From contig JBIKXA010000001.1 in assembly GCA_044356015.1 (NCBI GenBank), forward strand, positions 1 through 64,000: a stretch of DNA of 64,000 nucleotides, read 5' to 3'. Below are positions 8,129-17,000 of the stretch, piece by piece. Within the stretch, counting starts at the first letter, position 1. Each line of letters begins with the position of its first letter. The notes beneath the pieces were generated by a model that was not told where the DNA came from, did no database searches, and saw only the letters and a list, made by a program, of their open reading frames with translations. The translations under genes and the position numbers were made by a program. This stretch comes from Neoroseomonas sp044356015 (GTDB lineage Bacteria; Pseudomonadota; Alphaproteobacteria; Acetobacterales; Acetobacteraceae).

Positions 8129-8326
8129 ATGACCGACACCACCGAAACCGACCAGCTTTTCCTGGATATCGCCAAGCGGCACATGCCCTCGGTTGAAACG
8201 CTGGAAACCAGAAACCGCGACGCGCTCGATTTCCACGATGTCGCCGTCTGGTCCATCCGAAACTCGCTGGCGGAAGCCTACGCAGCCGGCCAAGCCGCCG
8301 CGAAGCGCAGCAAAAAGCGCCGCTAA
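8129..8326 (+). CDS. Small DUF6900-like protein
   Basis: A protein of 65 aa from ATG 8129, preceded by AAGGAGACC. The segment 'LETRNRDALDFHDVAVWSI' is characteristic of a short family found on alphaproteobacterial plasmids and phages (DUF6900 as I recall it; the name should be checked). The C-terminus is basic ('KRSKKRR'). The function is unknown. It is the first of three small genes each led by a copy of the same 100-bp leader. Confidence 0.65.
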   Translation: MTDTTETDQLFLDIAKRHMPSVETLETRNRDALDFHDVAVWSIRNSLAEAYAAGQAAAKRSKKRR

Positions 8327-8370
8327 TCATGGCGAGTGGGGGCCAGATAGCAGCAGCTTCTGGCCCTCAC

Positions 8371-8470
8371 ATCATGATCAAAACGCCTGAATCATAGCAA
8401 TGAAATGACGCTCTATTTCGCTTGGCTCAGCCCCCATCACAGCGCGAATGGTCTGTCACGCGCAGGGGAT
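8371..8470 (+). promoter_or_regulatory. Conserved leader, copy 2 of 3
   Basis: Aligns along its whole length with 8001-8100 (TCATGAT, ATAGCAATGAA, CGCTTGGCTC, CACAGCGCGAATGGTC, CGCGCAGGG) with roughly three-quarters of positions the same by eye. It ends 28 nt before the start at 8499, the same distance as copy 1 from its gene. No ORF in it is conserved between copies. Confidence 0.6.
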
Positions 8471-8498
8471 TTCCCCCGCCGATGACGGAGACAAACAG

Positions 8499-8855
8499 AT
8501 GACCACAATCCTTCCCACCGAAAACCAAGACTGGGGTTTCTGGGGCACCATGCGCGAACACGCAGCAGATGCCTGGCCGATTGCATTCACTGCAATCCAC
8601 AACGCGACCAGCACGGATCCCGCCTCGGTCCGCGCCTTCCTGGACAGCCGCTACGGGCGCCATTTCGCGGATGGGGTGAACAGCCAGATGCATTACGGCG
8701 CGAGCCTCGCGGACGCCATCGCCAAGACCACCGCGGAATGGATGGGCTGGCGCATCACGCAGCGCACCAGCCGCGAGACGGGCATCCCCACCGGCCTGCC
8801 CTACCTGACGGGCTTCGTTATCAACGAAGGCATCGCCGCCGAAGCGCAGGACTGA
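8499..8855 (+). CDS. Hypothetical protein of the small-gene array
   Basis: A protein of 118 aa from ATG 8499, with GACGGAG upstream. It is soluble, tryptophan-containing and without a known motif; 'FLDSRYGRHFADGVNSQMHY' and 'TAEWMGWRITQRTSRETGIP' are its most distinctive stretches. The wording 'FLDSRYGRHFAD' resembles short uncharacterised proteins of plasmids and integrative elements, where they occur beside DUF3489 proteins as here. No function can be stated. It is preceded by leader copy 2. Confidence 0.65.
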   Translation: MTTILPTENQDWGFWGTMREHAADAWPIAFTAIHNATSTDPASVRAFLDSRYGRHFADGVNSQMHYGASLADAIAKTTAEWMGWRITQRTSRETGIPTGLPYLTGFVINEGIAAEAQD

Positions 8856-8961
8856 AGCGCAGCCCGCCGCGACGCGGCGCCGCATCGCCCCGCAGGGTCC
8901 GCCCGCGGGGCTCCCGGCAGTAGGGGCCTATGGTCGGCGCCCGCAACCGGAGACTGAGACG

Positions 8962-9729
8962 ATGAAGCTTTCTGACACGCAGAGGATTGTATTGAGCCAT
9001 GGCGCGCAGCACCCGCAATTGCTGGCGATTGCGCCGAAGCATTTGCCAGTCGCTGCCTGCCGCGCGGTGGTGAACAGCCTGATCAAAAGCCGCCTGCTGA
9101 TTGAGGTCGCTGCACCGCGCGATCAATTGGCGATGGTATGGCGCAAGGATGCGGATGGCACGCCGATCCTGATCCAGGTGACGGATGAGGGGCTGCGCGC
9201 GATTGGCATTGACCCGAATGAGGGCCGCACCACGCCCGACACGGCGCCGCAGGGCGGGGAAGACAACGCGCCGCATGCAGAGGAGCAGCCTTCCGCCGAG
9301 GCCGCCCAGGCCGCGCCCGACGCGCCCAACATGGGAAGCGTGAACCTGCGCGAAGCCGCCGAACGCTTGCTCGCAGCCTGGGAAGAAACGCCACCGTTCA
9401 ACGCGGATAAAGACCCGATCGCGCGCGCGATGGACATGCTGCGCAACGCGCTCTCACGGCGCGGCACACGCGCCACGGGCGCGCCACGCAAGCCGCGCGA
9501 GGGCACGAAGCAAGAAGTGGTGCTGGCGATGCTCCGCCGCCCTGAGGGCGCGACGGTGGCGCAAATCGCCGAGGCCACCGGCTGGGCACAGCATACGGTG
9601 CGCGGGTTTTTCGCGGGGCTGAAAAAGCGCCAGGGCATCACGGTGGAGATTGCCGAGCGCATCCGGCAAGTCGGCCCGAACAAGCAGGGCGCGAAAGGCT
9701 CCTACACCGTCTACCGCGTGGCGGAATGA
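8962..9729 (+). CDS. DUF3489 domain protein (putative winged-helix)
   Basis: A protein of 255 aa starting 7 nt after CGGAGAC. Residues about 1-85 form an HTH-like N-terminal domain, 90-125 an Ala/Pro/Glu-rich linker, and 180-252 the DUF3489 domain, with signature 'TKQEVVLAMLRRPEGATVAQ' followed by 'IAEATGWAQHTVRGFFAGL' and a terminal 'YTVYRVAE'. This C-terminal fold is a winged helix and probably binds DNA. The family is frequent on plasmids, phages and ICEs of Alphaproteobacteria; its biological role is unknown. Unlike its three neighbours, this gene is not preceded by the repeated leader. Confidence 0.85.
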   Translation: MKLSDTQRIVLSHGAQHPQLLAIAPKHLPVAACRAVVNSLIKSRLLIEVAAPRDQLAMVWRKDADGTPILIQVTDEGLRAIGIDPNEGRTTPDTAPQGGEDNAPHAEEQPSAEAAQAAPDAPNMGSVNLREAAERLLAAWEETPPFNADKDPIARAMDMLRNALSRRGTRATGAPRKPREGTKQEVVLAMLRRPEGATVAQIAEATGWAQHTVRGFFAGLKKRQGITVEIAERIRQVGPNKQGAKGSYTVYRVAE

Positions 9730-9750
9730 AGCTGCGTAGCCACAGCGGCA

Positions 9751-9845
9751 TGAATGATTGCCAAGCCCAGGGATCATCGCGATCCCTGGCGCTTTATTGC
9801 CTTGGCTCGCGCGAAACACAGCGCGATGCGTCCGTCACGCAAGAC
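9751..9845 (+). promoter_or_regulatory. Conserved leader, copy 3 of 3 (divergent)
   Basis: Carries the same order of blocks as copies 1 and 2: TGATTG, TTGCCTTGGCTC, CACAGCGCGATG and TCCGTCACGC, leading to a small gene 12 nt further on. Its left half differs by containing a perfect stem-loop (9767-9789) that may double as the terminator of the DUF3489 gene. Confidence 0.5.
9767..9789 (+). terminator. Stem-loop after the DUF3489 gene
   Basis: CCAGGGATC (9767-9775) and GATCCCTGG (9781-9789) are perfect complements with a 5-nt loop, 38 nt after the stop at 9729. The run after the stem is CGCTTTATT, a weak U-tract, so termination or attenuation is plausible but not certain. Confidence 0.4.
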
Positions 9846-9856
9846 GGAGAATGACG

Positions 9857-10084
9857 ATGCGCATAGAAACTGAAAGCCGATGGATGGTACTCGGGTCCGA
9901 TGGGCGGCATGTTTCCCTCGGTCGCACTGCGTCGAGCGAGGCAGAGATAGCGACCGCCAGCGACGCCCTTGCCGCGCGGGGGCTTTCCGGATGGCTCGCG
10001 CGCATGCAGGGCGAATACTACAGCCGGGGGAAAGTGATGCTCGAGCCCCTCCAGAGCATCGGCGCCCCGCACGACGCCGACTAG
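9857..10084 (+). CDS. Small hypothetical protein
   Basis: A protein of 75 aa. Two starts are possible, ATG 9851 and ATG 9857; the second lies 7 nt from GACGGAG and is preferred. The sequence begins 'MRIETESRWMVLGSDGRHVS' and contains 'GWLARMQGEYYSRGKV', a pattern of short uncharacterised proteins that travel with DUF6900/DUF3489 genes on mobile elements. No function can be stated. It is the last gene of the leader-linked array; the next gene is on the other strand. Confidence 0.6.
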   Translation: MRIETESRWMVLGSDGRHVSLGRTASSEAEIATASDALAARGLSGWLARMQGEYYSRGKVMLEPLQSIGAPHDAD

Positions 10085-10171
10085 CAAGCCGCCCTTGCCG
10101 CCTTCCACGCAGCGCAGCACCGCGCCCGTAACCCTAGAACTCCAACGCTTATCTGACATAGTTGGGGACGA

Positions 10172-11086
10172 TCAATCAGGCAGCTGTGGCGCCATGGTTA
10201 TACGGGCCGTCCAGGCGGCATATTCGGAAGCAAGAAGCGTTTCCCCTTCCAAGACTAAATCATCTTCCCTGACCAGGCCCTCCCCAAAACGAGCAAGTAA
10301 ACTGGCAATTGCTTCGGCGTAGCCGCCATAGCTGCTCGCCAAGAACACATGGCGGTCTACAGAGGCGAACAATGCGACGGCTGTCGCGATGGTTGTCGTG
10401 GCCCCGATAAAGGGTGTGATAGACAGCCAACCCTGCGTAATACTTCCGAGAAAACCTAGCAGGGCAGCCAAGATCCCAAACATCAACCCTAATCTTTGTG
10501 CCAATCTTGCCTTGTTCCGGTGCTCTTCACTCCGCGAGAAATACCAATCCTTCTGCTGCGTCAGCCTATTCTGGACATACCACTCAGCAGACATATCCTC
10601 GGCTGGCGTCAAACGGGAGGAGGAGGGCGCTGCCTTCACAGGGGGCTCTATTCCTTTATCCCGCGCCGCTGCGACAAGTTCATTTGTTCGTGCATCGAAA
10701 GATTTAGCGGCTTCACTTTTGGAACCCGTATAAGCACCAATTCTTGCGGCAAATCTATAGCATTCTGACTGAAGGTTTTCCGCCGTGGCCCTTGCAACGA
10801 TCCATTTTGCCTGGGACTGTTCATTCAATATGTGCCGGCCGAAAAAAGTGCTTATAGCTGCTGTAGTACCAGCCATCAGCGCGAAAAGACCCGACAAAGA
10901 AAAGGAGGAACCTTCCTTTTCGCCCACACCGATCGCTGTTGCTATTGCGCCCGAAACGGCAGCCGCTACAGCAAAGCCCAGCGCGAGTCTGGCCTGACGG
11001 ACATGGCTCGCTTGCTGCTGCCTCGCCTCAGCGGCCCAGCGCCGCGCTATCTGCCATTTCGTTTCGAGTAAGGATGGCGTGGGCAT
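10172..11086 (-). CDS. Tandem 2TM protein (DUF4231/SLATT-like)
   Basis: A protein of 304 aa built from two similar halves. Each half has a helical stretch with 'W..(A/S)' and basic residues, then two membrane segments (33-54 and 63-82; 197-215 and 223-241), then a helical tail ('AKWIVARATAENLQSECYRF' in half 1, 'SSYGGYAEAIASLLARFGEG' in half 2). This is the layout of DUF4231/SLATT proteins, membrane modules thought to work as pore-forming effectors beside nucleotide-sensing domains in conflict systems. No such sensor domain is in this chain. It lies 14 nt downstream of the lysozyme gene on the same strand, so a link to lysis or to the injection system is possible. The family call is moderate and the role inferred. 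Confidence 0.65.
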   Translation of the reverse strand: MPTPSLLETKWQIARRWAAEARQQQASHVRQARLALGFAVAAAVSGAIATAIGVGEKEGSSFSLSGLFALMAGTTAAISTFFGRHILNEQSQAKWIVARATAENLQSECYRFAARIGAYTGSKSEAAKSFDARTNELVAAARDKGIEPPVKAAPSSSRLTPAEDMSAEWYVQNRLTQQKDWYFSRSEEHRNKARLAQRLGLMFGILAALLGFLGSITQGWLSITPFIGATTTIATAVALFASVDRHVFLASSYGGYAEAIASLLARFGEGLVREDDLVLEGETLLASEYAAWTARITMAPQLPD

Positions 11087-11100
11087 CTGCGCGTTTTCCT

Positions 11101-11931
11101 CTAACGCTTGGTAATCCCGAGTGCCTGCCGGAGTTTCGCATCAATAAGGCCCTTAGGTAACCCGGTCTTCATGCGAAAGCTTGTGATTGCGGCTATGGTG
11201 CGGGGGCCTAAATCCCCATCAGCTGCACCAATCTGCGTGTAGCCTTTCAATTGCAAAGCACGTTGAATCGCTATCAGCTCTTCCGCTGGCGGCTGCTCAT
11301 GCACGGGTGGGGGGTCTGCAAACACACGACGAACCTTGTCCAACCAGGCCTCGCGATCCGGTTGCCCATGCGTGCCGCCATTGATGGTTTTTGTCACCGC
11401 CAGATAATCACCTGTATCACAGACTTCATTTAGTTTCTTCCAATTCCAGAATCCGCAAGCGACATGGAAGGTATGCCCTGGATCCAGCGCCAATTCCGGT
11501 TGCGCTTCCAGATCCAAACCCGTGATGGCGCCAACTTGGCGATAGGCATCCCGTCCGGTCAATTGAATGTATCCGCGCCCCCTAAAGCGCCAGCCATCCC
11601 CGCTTTCCGGGGAACCATTGCCCATGCGATTGGCATAGACCAGATTGGCGATCCTTTCCGGCTTTCGTGCGTAGGGCGACGCATTTTCAATTGAGGCAAA
11701 GCGTTTAGGCCAGGTCTTCACGAGGCCCTCGGCACTGTAGTTCAGATTTTCCTCAAGCATGGAAAGACCGCCGGATTCATGACCGAGCTGCGCCAGGAAA
11801 AACTGCCAACGCAGGGGCTTACGTGAGATCCGAAAGGCATCCAGAAATTCATCAGCTAGATCTTCCACAGAAGCAATATGTTCCCCAGAAGCCCGTGGAA
11901 AAAGAAGCTTTAGCCGATCGAGCGAGAGCAT
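11101..11931 (-). CDS. GH19 lysozyme/chitinase-like enzyme with peptidoglycan-binding domain
   Basis: A protein of 276 aa with a clear AGGAGAATGAC ribosome-binding site. Residues about 1-205 are a glycoside hydrolase 19 domain: 'LAQLGHESGG' supplies the first catalytic Glu (residue 52), 'EENLNYS' the second region (about 60-66), then 'GRGYIQLTGRDAY' and 'TINGGTHG'. Residues about 215-273 are a peptidoglycan_binding_1 domain ('IQRALQLKGYTQIGAADGDL'). There is no signal peptide, as in phage endolysins that need a holin. It shares the strand of the injection-system genes and sits between two membrane-protein genes, so release of assembled particles by cell lysis is the most attractive role (inference). 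Confidence 0.85.
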   Translation of the reverse strand: MLSLDRLKLLFPRASGEHIASVEDLADEFLDAFRISRKPLRWQFFLAQLGHESGGLSMLEENLNYSAEGLVKTWPKRFASIENASPYARKPERIANLVYANRMGNGSPESGDGWRFRGRGYIQLTGRDAYRQVGAITGLDLEAQPELALDPGHTFHVACGFWNWKKLNEVCDTGDYLAVTKTINGGTHGQPDREAWLDKVRRVFADPPPVHEQPPAEELIAIQRALQLKGYTQIGAADGDLGPRTIAAITSFRMKTGLPKGLIDAKLRQALGITKR

Positions 11932-12144
11932 GTCATTCTCCTGTTTGTTCTGACTTTGGGATGAATGCTAGCGCCGGAAAAGCACTTTTCGCAAGCTACT
12001 TTTACCAAGGGGGGACGCCAACAAGTGCAGTCAAGCCACATTTGGGTTTTGACGCATGCGTGGTCTGGGGCCGTCGGTCTTCAGAAGCGACAAGCGAGCA
12101 GCCCATGCGAAGCTATTTTGCGACTTTTCCAATGATCGCATTCC

Positions 12145-13821
12145 CTACAGTGCCTCCAATTCCCTGATGATGAAGGCTACGGCCTTGGCATCGCCTGAAG
12201 CGGCATCAATCAAGCGCAGCACGGGATCAGGGATCGCATGATTGGGTGAGGTAACCGCAAGGTGGGTCCATGCTTCCGTCATGACCTCCTGAAGAAAGGC
12301 TACATCGGTCTGGGCTGGACCTGGGCGTGAATCCACAAGCAGCAGAATCCGCGAGACAGAGACAAAATCGAGCAATGTTTGCAATTCAAAGACGCAGCCG
12401 CGGTTTTGCCGATTGAAGGATCGAAGATCCATGACCACACCATGACTATCTTTCATCAGCCGGCGTACAGTCTCGCGCCAGCTCCCGCCATTGCAGAACA
12501 GTAACTCGGTACGGAAGCTACCGTCGGGGTCACGCCTGTTGCTCAGTGATGCCATTCTACTCTCGAGATTGGCTTCAGTTTCGATGAAGAACCCCTTGAG
12601 GCGGCGCAGGAGAAAGGCGCGCAACATGACGGGCGTGATCACACGGCTGGCCAAATCCCTCGCCGCAATAAGCCTGAGCGAACCCCTGTAGCGCCAACGC
12701 GCGCGCAAAAGATCAGCCAAGCGTGATGCGCGGCGGGAATAACCGAAGACACGCAAGTAAAGCAGGGGCCTTCCTGGTATGGAGCGTAATTTTTGATGCA
12801 AGAAAAAATAACCCGTTTTGGTAATGCCGATATAAATCAGGAGAGGTAGGGAAGATACTGCCAGAATTTTGACAGTATCCAATAACGTCTTGGGACCGAT
12901 ACTTACGAACAACCATAGAAACAAATTGAGGCTAGCCGCGGCCCAGACCGCATTGTGCAAAAGGGCCTGATCACCAAGGCGTCCTTCCTGGTGCCAGACA
13001 GCAAGGCGTGCAATGACAAACCAGGAGAGTGCAATACCCATGAAAAACCCTGGTAGGTGCGCCAATACCAAAGCGGTTCGCCAGCCCAAGCCGATTGATA
13101 TCGCTGCAGACAGATAAAGATGGTCCATCTGCTCCATTAAAGAGGACCTCAAAGCCAATTGCGCCAAAACACCAAGGGTACAAAGGAACACAAGAACGAG
13201 TAGAATTGGCCACAGAGCACGCAGGCTTCGATTAAAGAGGCCAAGAAGTGGCACAAAGGCTGAGCCACCGTAGAAGATAATGACATAAAATAAGATCTGC
13301 CAAACCACCAGCAGGCCATCATCTGGCTGCCGGAGCACCAGAGTAGCGCCAAAGACGATGAAAACAAAAAAACCTCCGATCAGGAGAAATGATTGCTTGC
13401 GCCGATCAGGGCCCATAACAAGCGCCATTACCACTAACACGGGCAGGATGAAGGTCAGCGTAAAAGCGGCAAGACGCAACGGAAGGATGGGGGTACCTGA
13501 TGACCGCAACCAAAGCATAGCCGCGAGCGTGGCAAAACAAACCCCGGCGAAAAGCTCAATGGCCAGGACGGCGAACGGGATATCTGGCGTCGCAGACCGC
13601 GTTTGGCTTATGTGTGGAGACGCGATGGTGGTGAAGCGCAGCCTGTTCTGGCCGGGCCTTTCAGGTGGCAGGGATACCGCAATGCTATCCCCACCACGCA
13701 TCAATGTCCTGATTCGGCGGCGATAAACGGCAAGTATCAAAGCCCCCAGCAACGCAATCAGAACCAGGTTTGCGAGTAGAATACTCAAGAAAGCGCCAGA
13801 GAAATTATCTGATGTCAGCAT
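12145..13821 (-). CDS. Polytopic membrane protein with unassigned C-terminal Rossmann-like domain
   Basis: A protein of 558 aa. Residues 1-345 contain about ten hydrophobic segments (11-31, 83-104, 115-136, 144-163, 170-193, 203-222, 250-272, 290-308, 316-334 among the clearest). Residues about 350-558 are soluble: 'LLYLRVFGYSRRASRLADLL', 'SLRLIAARDLA', 'GVVMDLRSFNRQNRGCVFEL' and 'SRILLLVDSRP' alternate beta strands and helices as in TIR/SLOG-type Rossmannoid folds, but I cannot assign a family. It lies directly downstream of the DUF4157 effector gene on the same strand, 189 nt away. It could be a sensor, an immunity factor or a membrane effector; the sequence does not decide. Confidence 0.7.
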   Translation of the reverse strand: MLTSDNFSGAFLSILLANLVLIALLGALILAVYRRRIRTLMRGGDSIAVSLPPERPGQNRLRFTTIASPHISQTRSATPDIPFAVLAIELFAGVCFATLAAMLWLRSSGTPILPLRLAAFTLTFILPVLVVMALVMGPDRRKQSFLLIGGFFVFIVFGATLVLRQPDDGLLVVWQILFYVIIFYGGSAFVPLLGLFNRSLRALWPILLVLVFLCTLGVLAQLALRSSLMEQMDHLYLSAAISIGLGWRTALVLAHLPGFFMGIALSWFVIARLAVWHQEGRLGDQALLHNAVWAAASLNLFLWLFVSIGPKTLLDTVKILAVSSLPLLIYIGITKTGYFFLHQKLRSIPGRPLLYLRVFGYSRRASRLADLLRARWRYRGSLRLIAARDLASRVITPVMLRAFLLRRLKGFFIETEANLESRMASLSNRRDPDGSFRTELLFCNGGSWRETVRRLMKDSHGVVMDLRSFNRQNRGCVFELQTLLDFVSVSRILLLVDSRPGPAQTDVAFLQEVMTEAWTHLAVTSPNHAIPDPVLRLIDAASGDAKAVAFIIRELEAL

Positions 13822-14010
13822 TCATGGCTTCTCCCGTGATTTTTTTTGCTTGGTCCCCAACAGCTGTTACATACTGCGATTGCCACAGCACAGTTACTAA
13901 ATCCCAACGTAGCAGGTGCCGAACCGATGCGCAATGAACCACTCACCGCGAAACTTGCGAGCGCAGAGGCGTGACCCGTGACCACAGTAGGCATGGTGCT
14001 TGGCAACGGA

Positions 14011-17000
14011 TCAATTCGCGTATTTATCTAGGCTGTGGCCCTCTATTTTTTTGAGGCCATTTTCAATCTGTTCTTTAATGGCTTTGCGTTGCGTCTCTTC
14101 GTCCTCAGAAGAAAGCTTTTCCTTGGCGACCAATTCCTTCAGGTCAGCCCAGGCCGGCTGATCCTTGGTTTGCTTCAGGACTTCACGCATTGCAGCCGTA
14201 TCCTTTTTCATTTCTTTTTTGACGACTTCTATCACCGCGCTTCGTTGCGTTGCATAGTCATTCGGATGATCGTCTCTAGCCTTTACAATAGCATCTCTGG
14301 CGTCGGGTAAGACTTCTTGATTCTTACTCTTATTGCCATAAGTCCGGCCTGCCTTGTGGCGCGCCTCGTGCAGATTGATCGCAAGAGCTCCATCGGCGTG
14401 TCCCCTGCCTGTGGCCTCCCTTAGCGCGAGCGTCTCTTCCTTATCCCCTTTTTTCTTCCGTTTGAACGCATTCAGTTCGGCCGCATATTTTAGAACGGCG
14501 GCTTGTGGCTGATGATCGGGCGTCATTTTATCGCCCGTTTGAAAGCCTTTCATTGCCCCATATGTTGCAACCATACCCTCCAGATCATAGCGTTTATCAA
14601 ACTCACTCATCGTCACTCCCTTCAAAAGTCCCTGAAGCAGTTTTGCTAAGTCTTCCTGATGTTTGGATATATCTTTTTGCAGAGCAGGTTTTTCTTCCTC
14701 TTTTGCCTCATTGCAGTTTTTTGCTTCCTTATTAATTTTTTCAACCAAAGCTGTGGCGTTCGTGTGCTTCGTCTTGCGATTTTCATCGTTCTTGACTTTA
14801 TCAACCTTGCCTAATTCTACGAGGAATTTCACAACGCTTTGCTCGACGCTCCGAATCTTGAGCACCGGCTTATCGCCTTCCATCTTGAACAACAGCGTAT
14901 GACTGCCGTCATCACTGTCGAATTTCTTTATAAGCCCTGCAAACCAATTGAAGACCGCGCTGCCAATGCGCATCAGAAATGTCTTGCTCCGTTCCAGCAG
15001 CTTATCCACGGCTTTGGCGATTTTCTCACGCAGTGCCTCAACCGTTTCTGCAATTCGCTTGCCAAGAGTGCCAAGCCCAACCTGATGGGCCAAGAAACCA
15101 ACGGCTATCGGTACACTATGCGCCAAGGCACCTTCAACAAAGGCCGCGCCACCTTCCAGGGCACCCTTCGCAATCTGGCCTGTACCATCAACAACGCTAT
15201 GCACAATCTCGAGCATCGGCTGCAGATATTCCACTGCAGCCTGGATCGCGTTGTAGAATGTAATCAGGCTGTTCACGACCGCGCCAATGCCGGTGGGGTC
15301 GAGCATAGCCAGTATGCGCGGGATCATTTTTTTCGTCACTTCAGTGCTGACCCAGCCCACCACGGCGCCAATGGCTGCTTCCCAAAGGTCAGAAAGTGAA
15401 TCCTGCAAATGACGCAAGAGTGAAGCAGGCCCTTCCGTCATCAGGTCAGTCAGCCATTCCAGCCCTTCGCCAATGATTGCCGTGCCACTGCGCAATATTC
15501 CACCCGCGGCTGGATTAATATTTTCGACACGGGCTATGAAGAATTCAAGCCCAAGTCCCAGTACGTCCAGAATGAAGCGGAATACCTCGCCAAGGCTCAG
15601 TGCCGCGGGCGGCGTTAGTCCCGCCTTTCTCACTTCACTAAAGAGCCAACCTGAAATTCCGCCCAGCAAATGCGTCCCTATATTGTCGAAGAAAAGTCCA
15701 AAGCCGTTCTTTACCGCGCCCAGCAGATTCATCAAGAAGCCAATGGGATCCTTAAGGATATCGGAAAGTGCCGTTGCCGCCTTGGCAATGATGGAGGCGA
15801 CCAATTGCGATGGTAGGCCGATCAGATCAAGCATGGCGCAGAAGAAGGTGAAGATGCCGCGCGCTATGTCACCATCCACAAAGATGGCGCGGATGATGCG
15901 CATCGCCGTGGCCTGACATTTTTCCCAAAAATTCGGGGCTTGCATCAGCGAAGAAAAGACTGGGATACGGCCAAGAATTTGCTTAGTGATGAAATCCACC
16001 ACGGGGTCGCGGATGCAGGCCGGAATTGCGTTCCAGACTGGCCCAAGGATCAATCCGCCAAAGCGCCCCGGCAAATCCAGGATGGTATTTGCCACCTGGT
16101 TGAAGCCATTCAGCATACGCTGTATGAAGCCGCCAAAGGCGCCAAGGCCTTCATCCACAAGGCTGAAGGCTCCACCCACTGTAACTGTTGCGAAATTGGT
16201 CGCGCGCACCGCTGCGGCACGCAACCATGACAGGCCGCCGGCCAAGGCACCAAAAATCGGGTCTTCCGCCATGCTGCCCATGAAGGCTGCAACATGGCCG
16301 CCTATCGAACCGATGCCCTCGGCGGCCCAGCTTGCGGCACCGGTTACGCTCTCTCGCAGGCCAGCGATTGAGCCGTTCAGTGCCGGCAGTAAGATGCCAC
16401 TCAGTGTCTTTTGCCCGTTCTCGCTGCCTGTCGTCTCGGGCGCGTGTAGCGCATTCATGCCAGCGGCAGCATGTTCAAGCCAGGCGGTTGCCTTGGTCTT
16501 GATGTTATTGACGGCATTGAGGGGCAGATAATCGGACACGCTCTTCGCGATTTCCCGCAGCGGGCGTAACACCGGTTCTGCGGCATCCTTCAGCGCGGTC
16601 CAAACCTCGTTGGCCTTCGTCTTCAGCCAGCCAAGGATGCCGCCGGATTCATTGCCGCCGGAATCCGTCTCTTCGCCGAGCCCGATCCAACGCTTGAGTT
16701 CATGCCAGGCCCAGCTGCCCAAGTCTCGCACGGGTTGGGTCAGGTCCCAAAGATCTCCCGCCAATTGCTGTATGCGCTCCCAGGCAGAGCCCGCAAGACC
16801 TTTCACTGTATCAAGGGCTGGGGCGAGGAAACGCGTATTGATGTCACCCAAGAAGTCGCCGACTGGTTTCAGGAAATCGGTAAGTTTGGTCCAAGCCGCA
16901 CCCGCTGCGTCCTGTATGGTGGTCTTCAATTGTTCTATTGCGGCAAAAAGAGGTTCGCAGTCCCCCCCGGCCAAGGCGCCTAGGATCGCGGAGACGCGGG

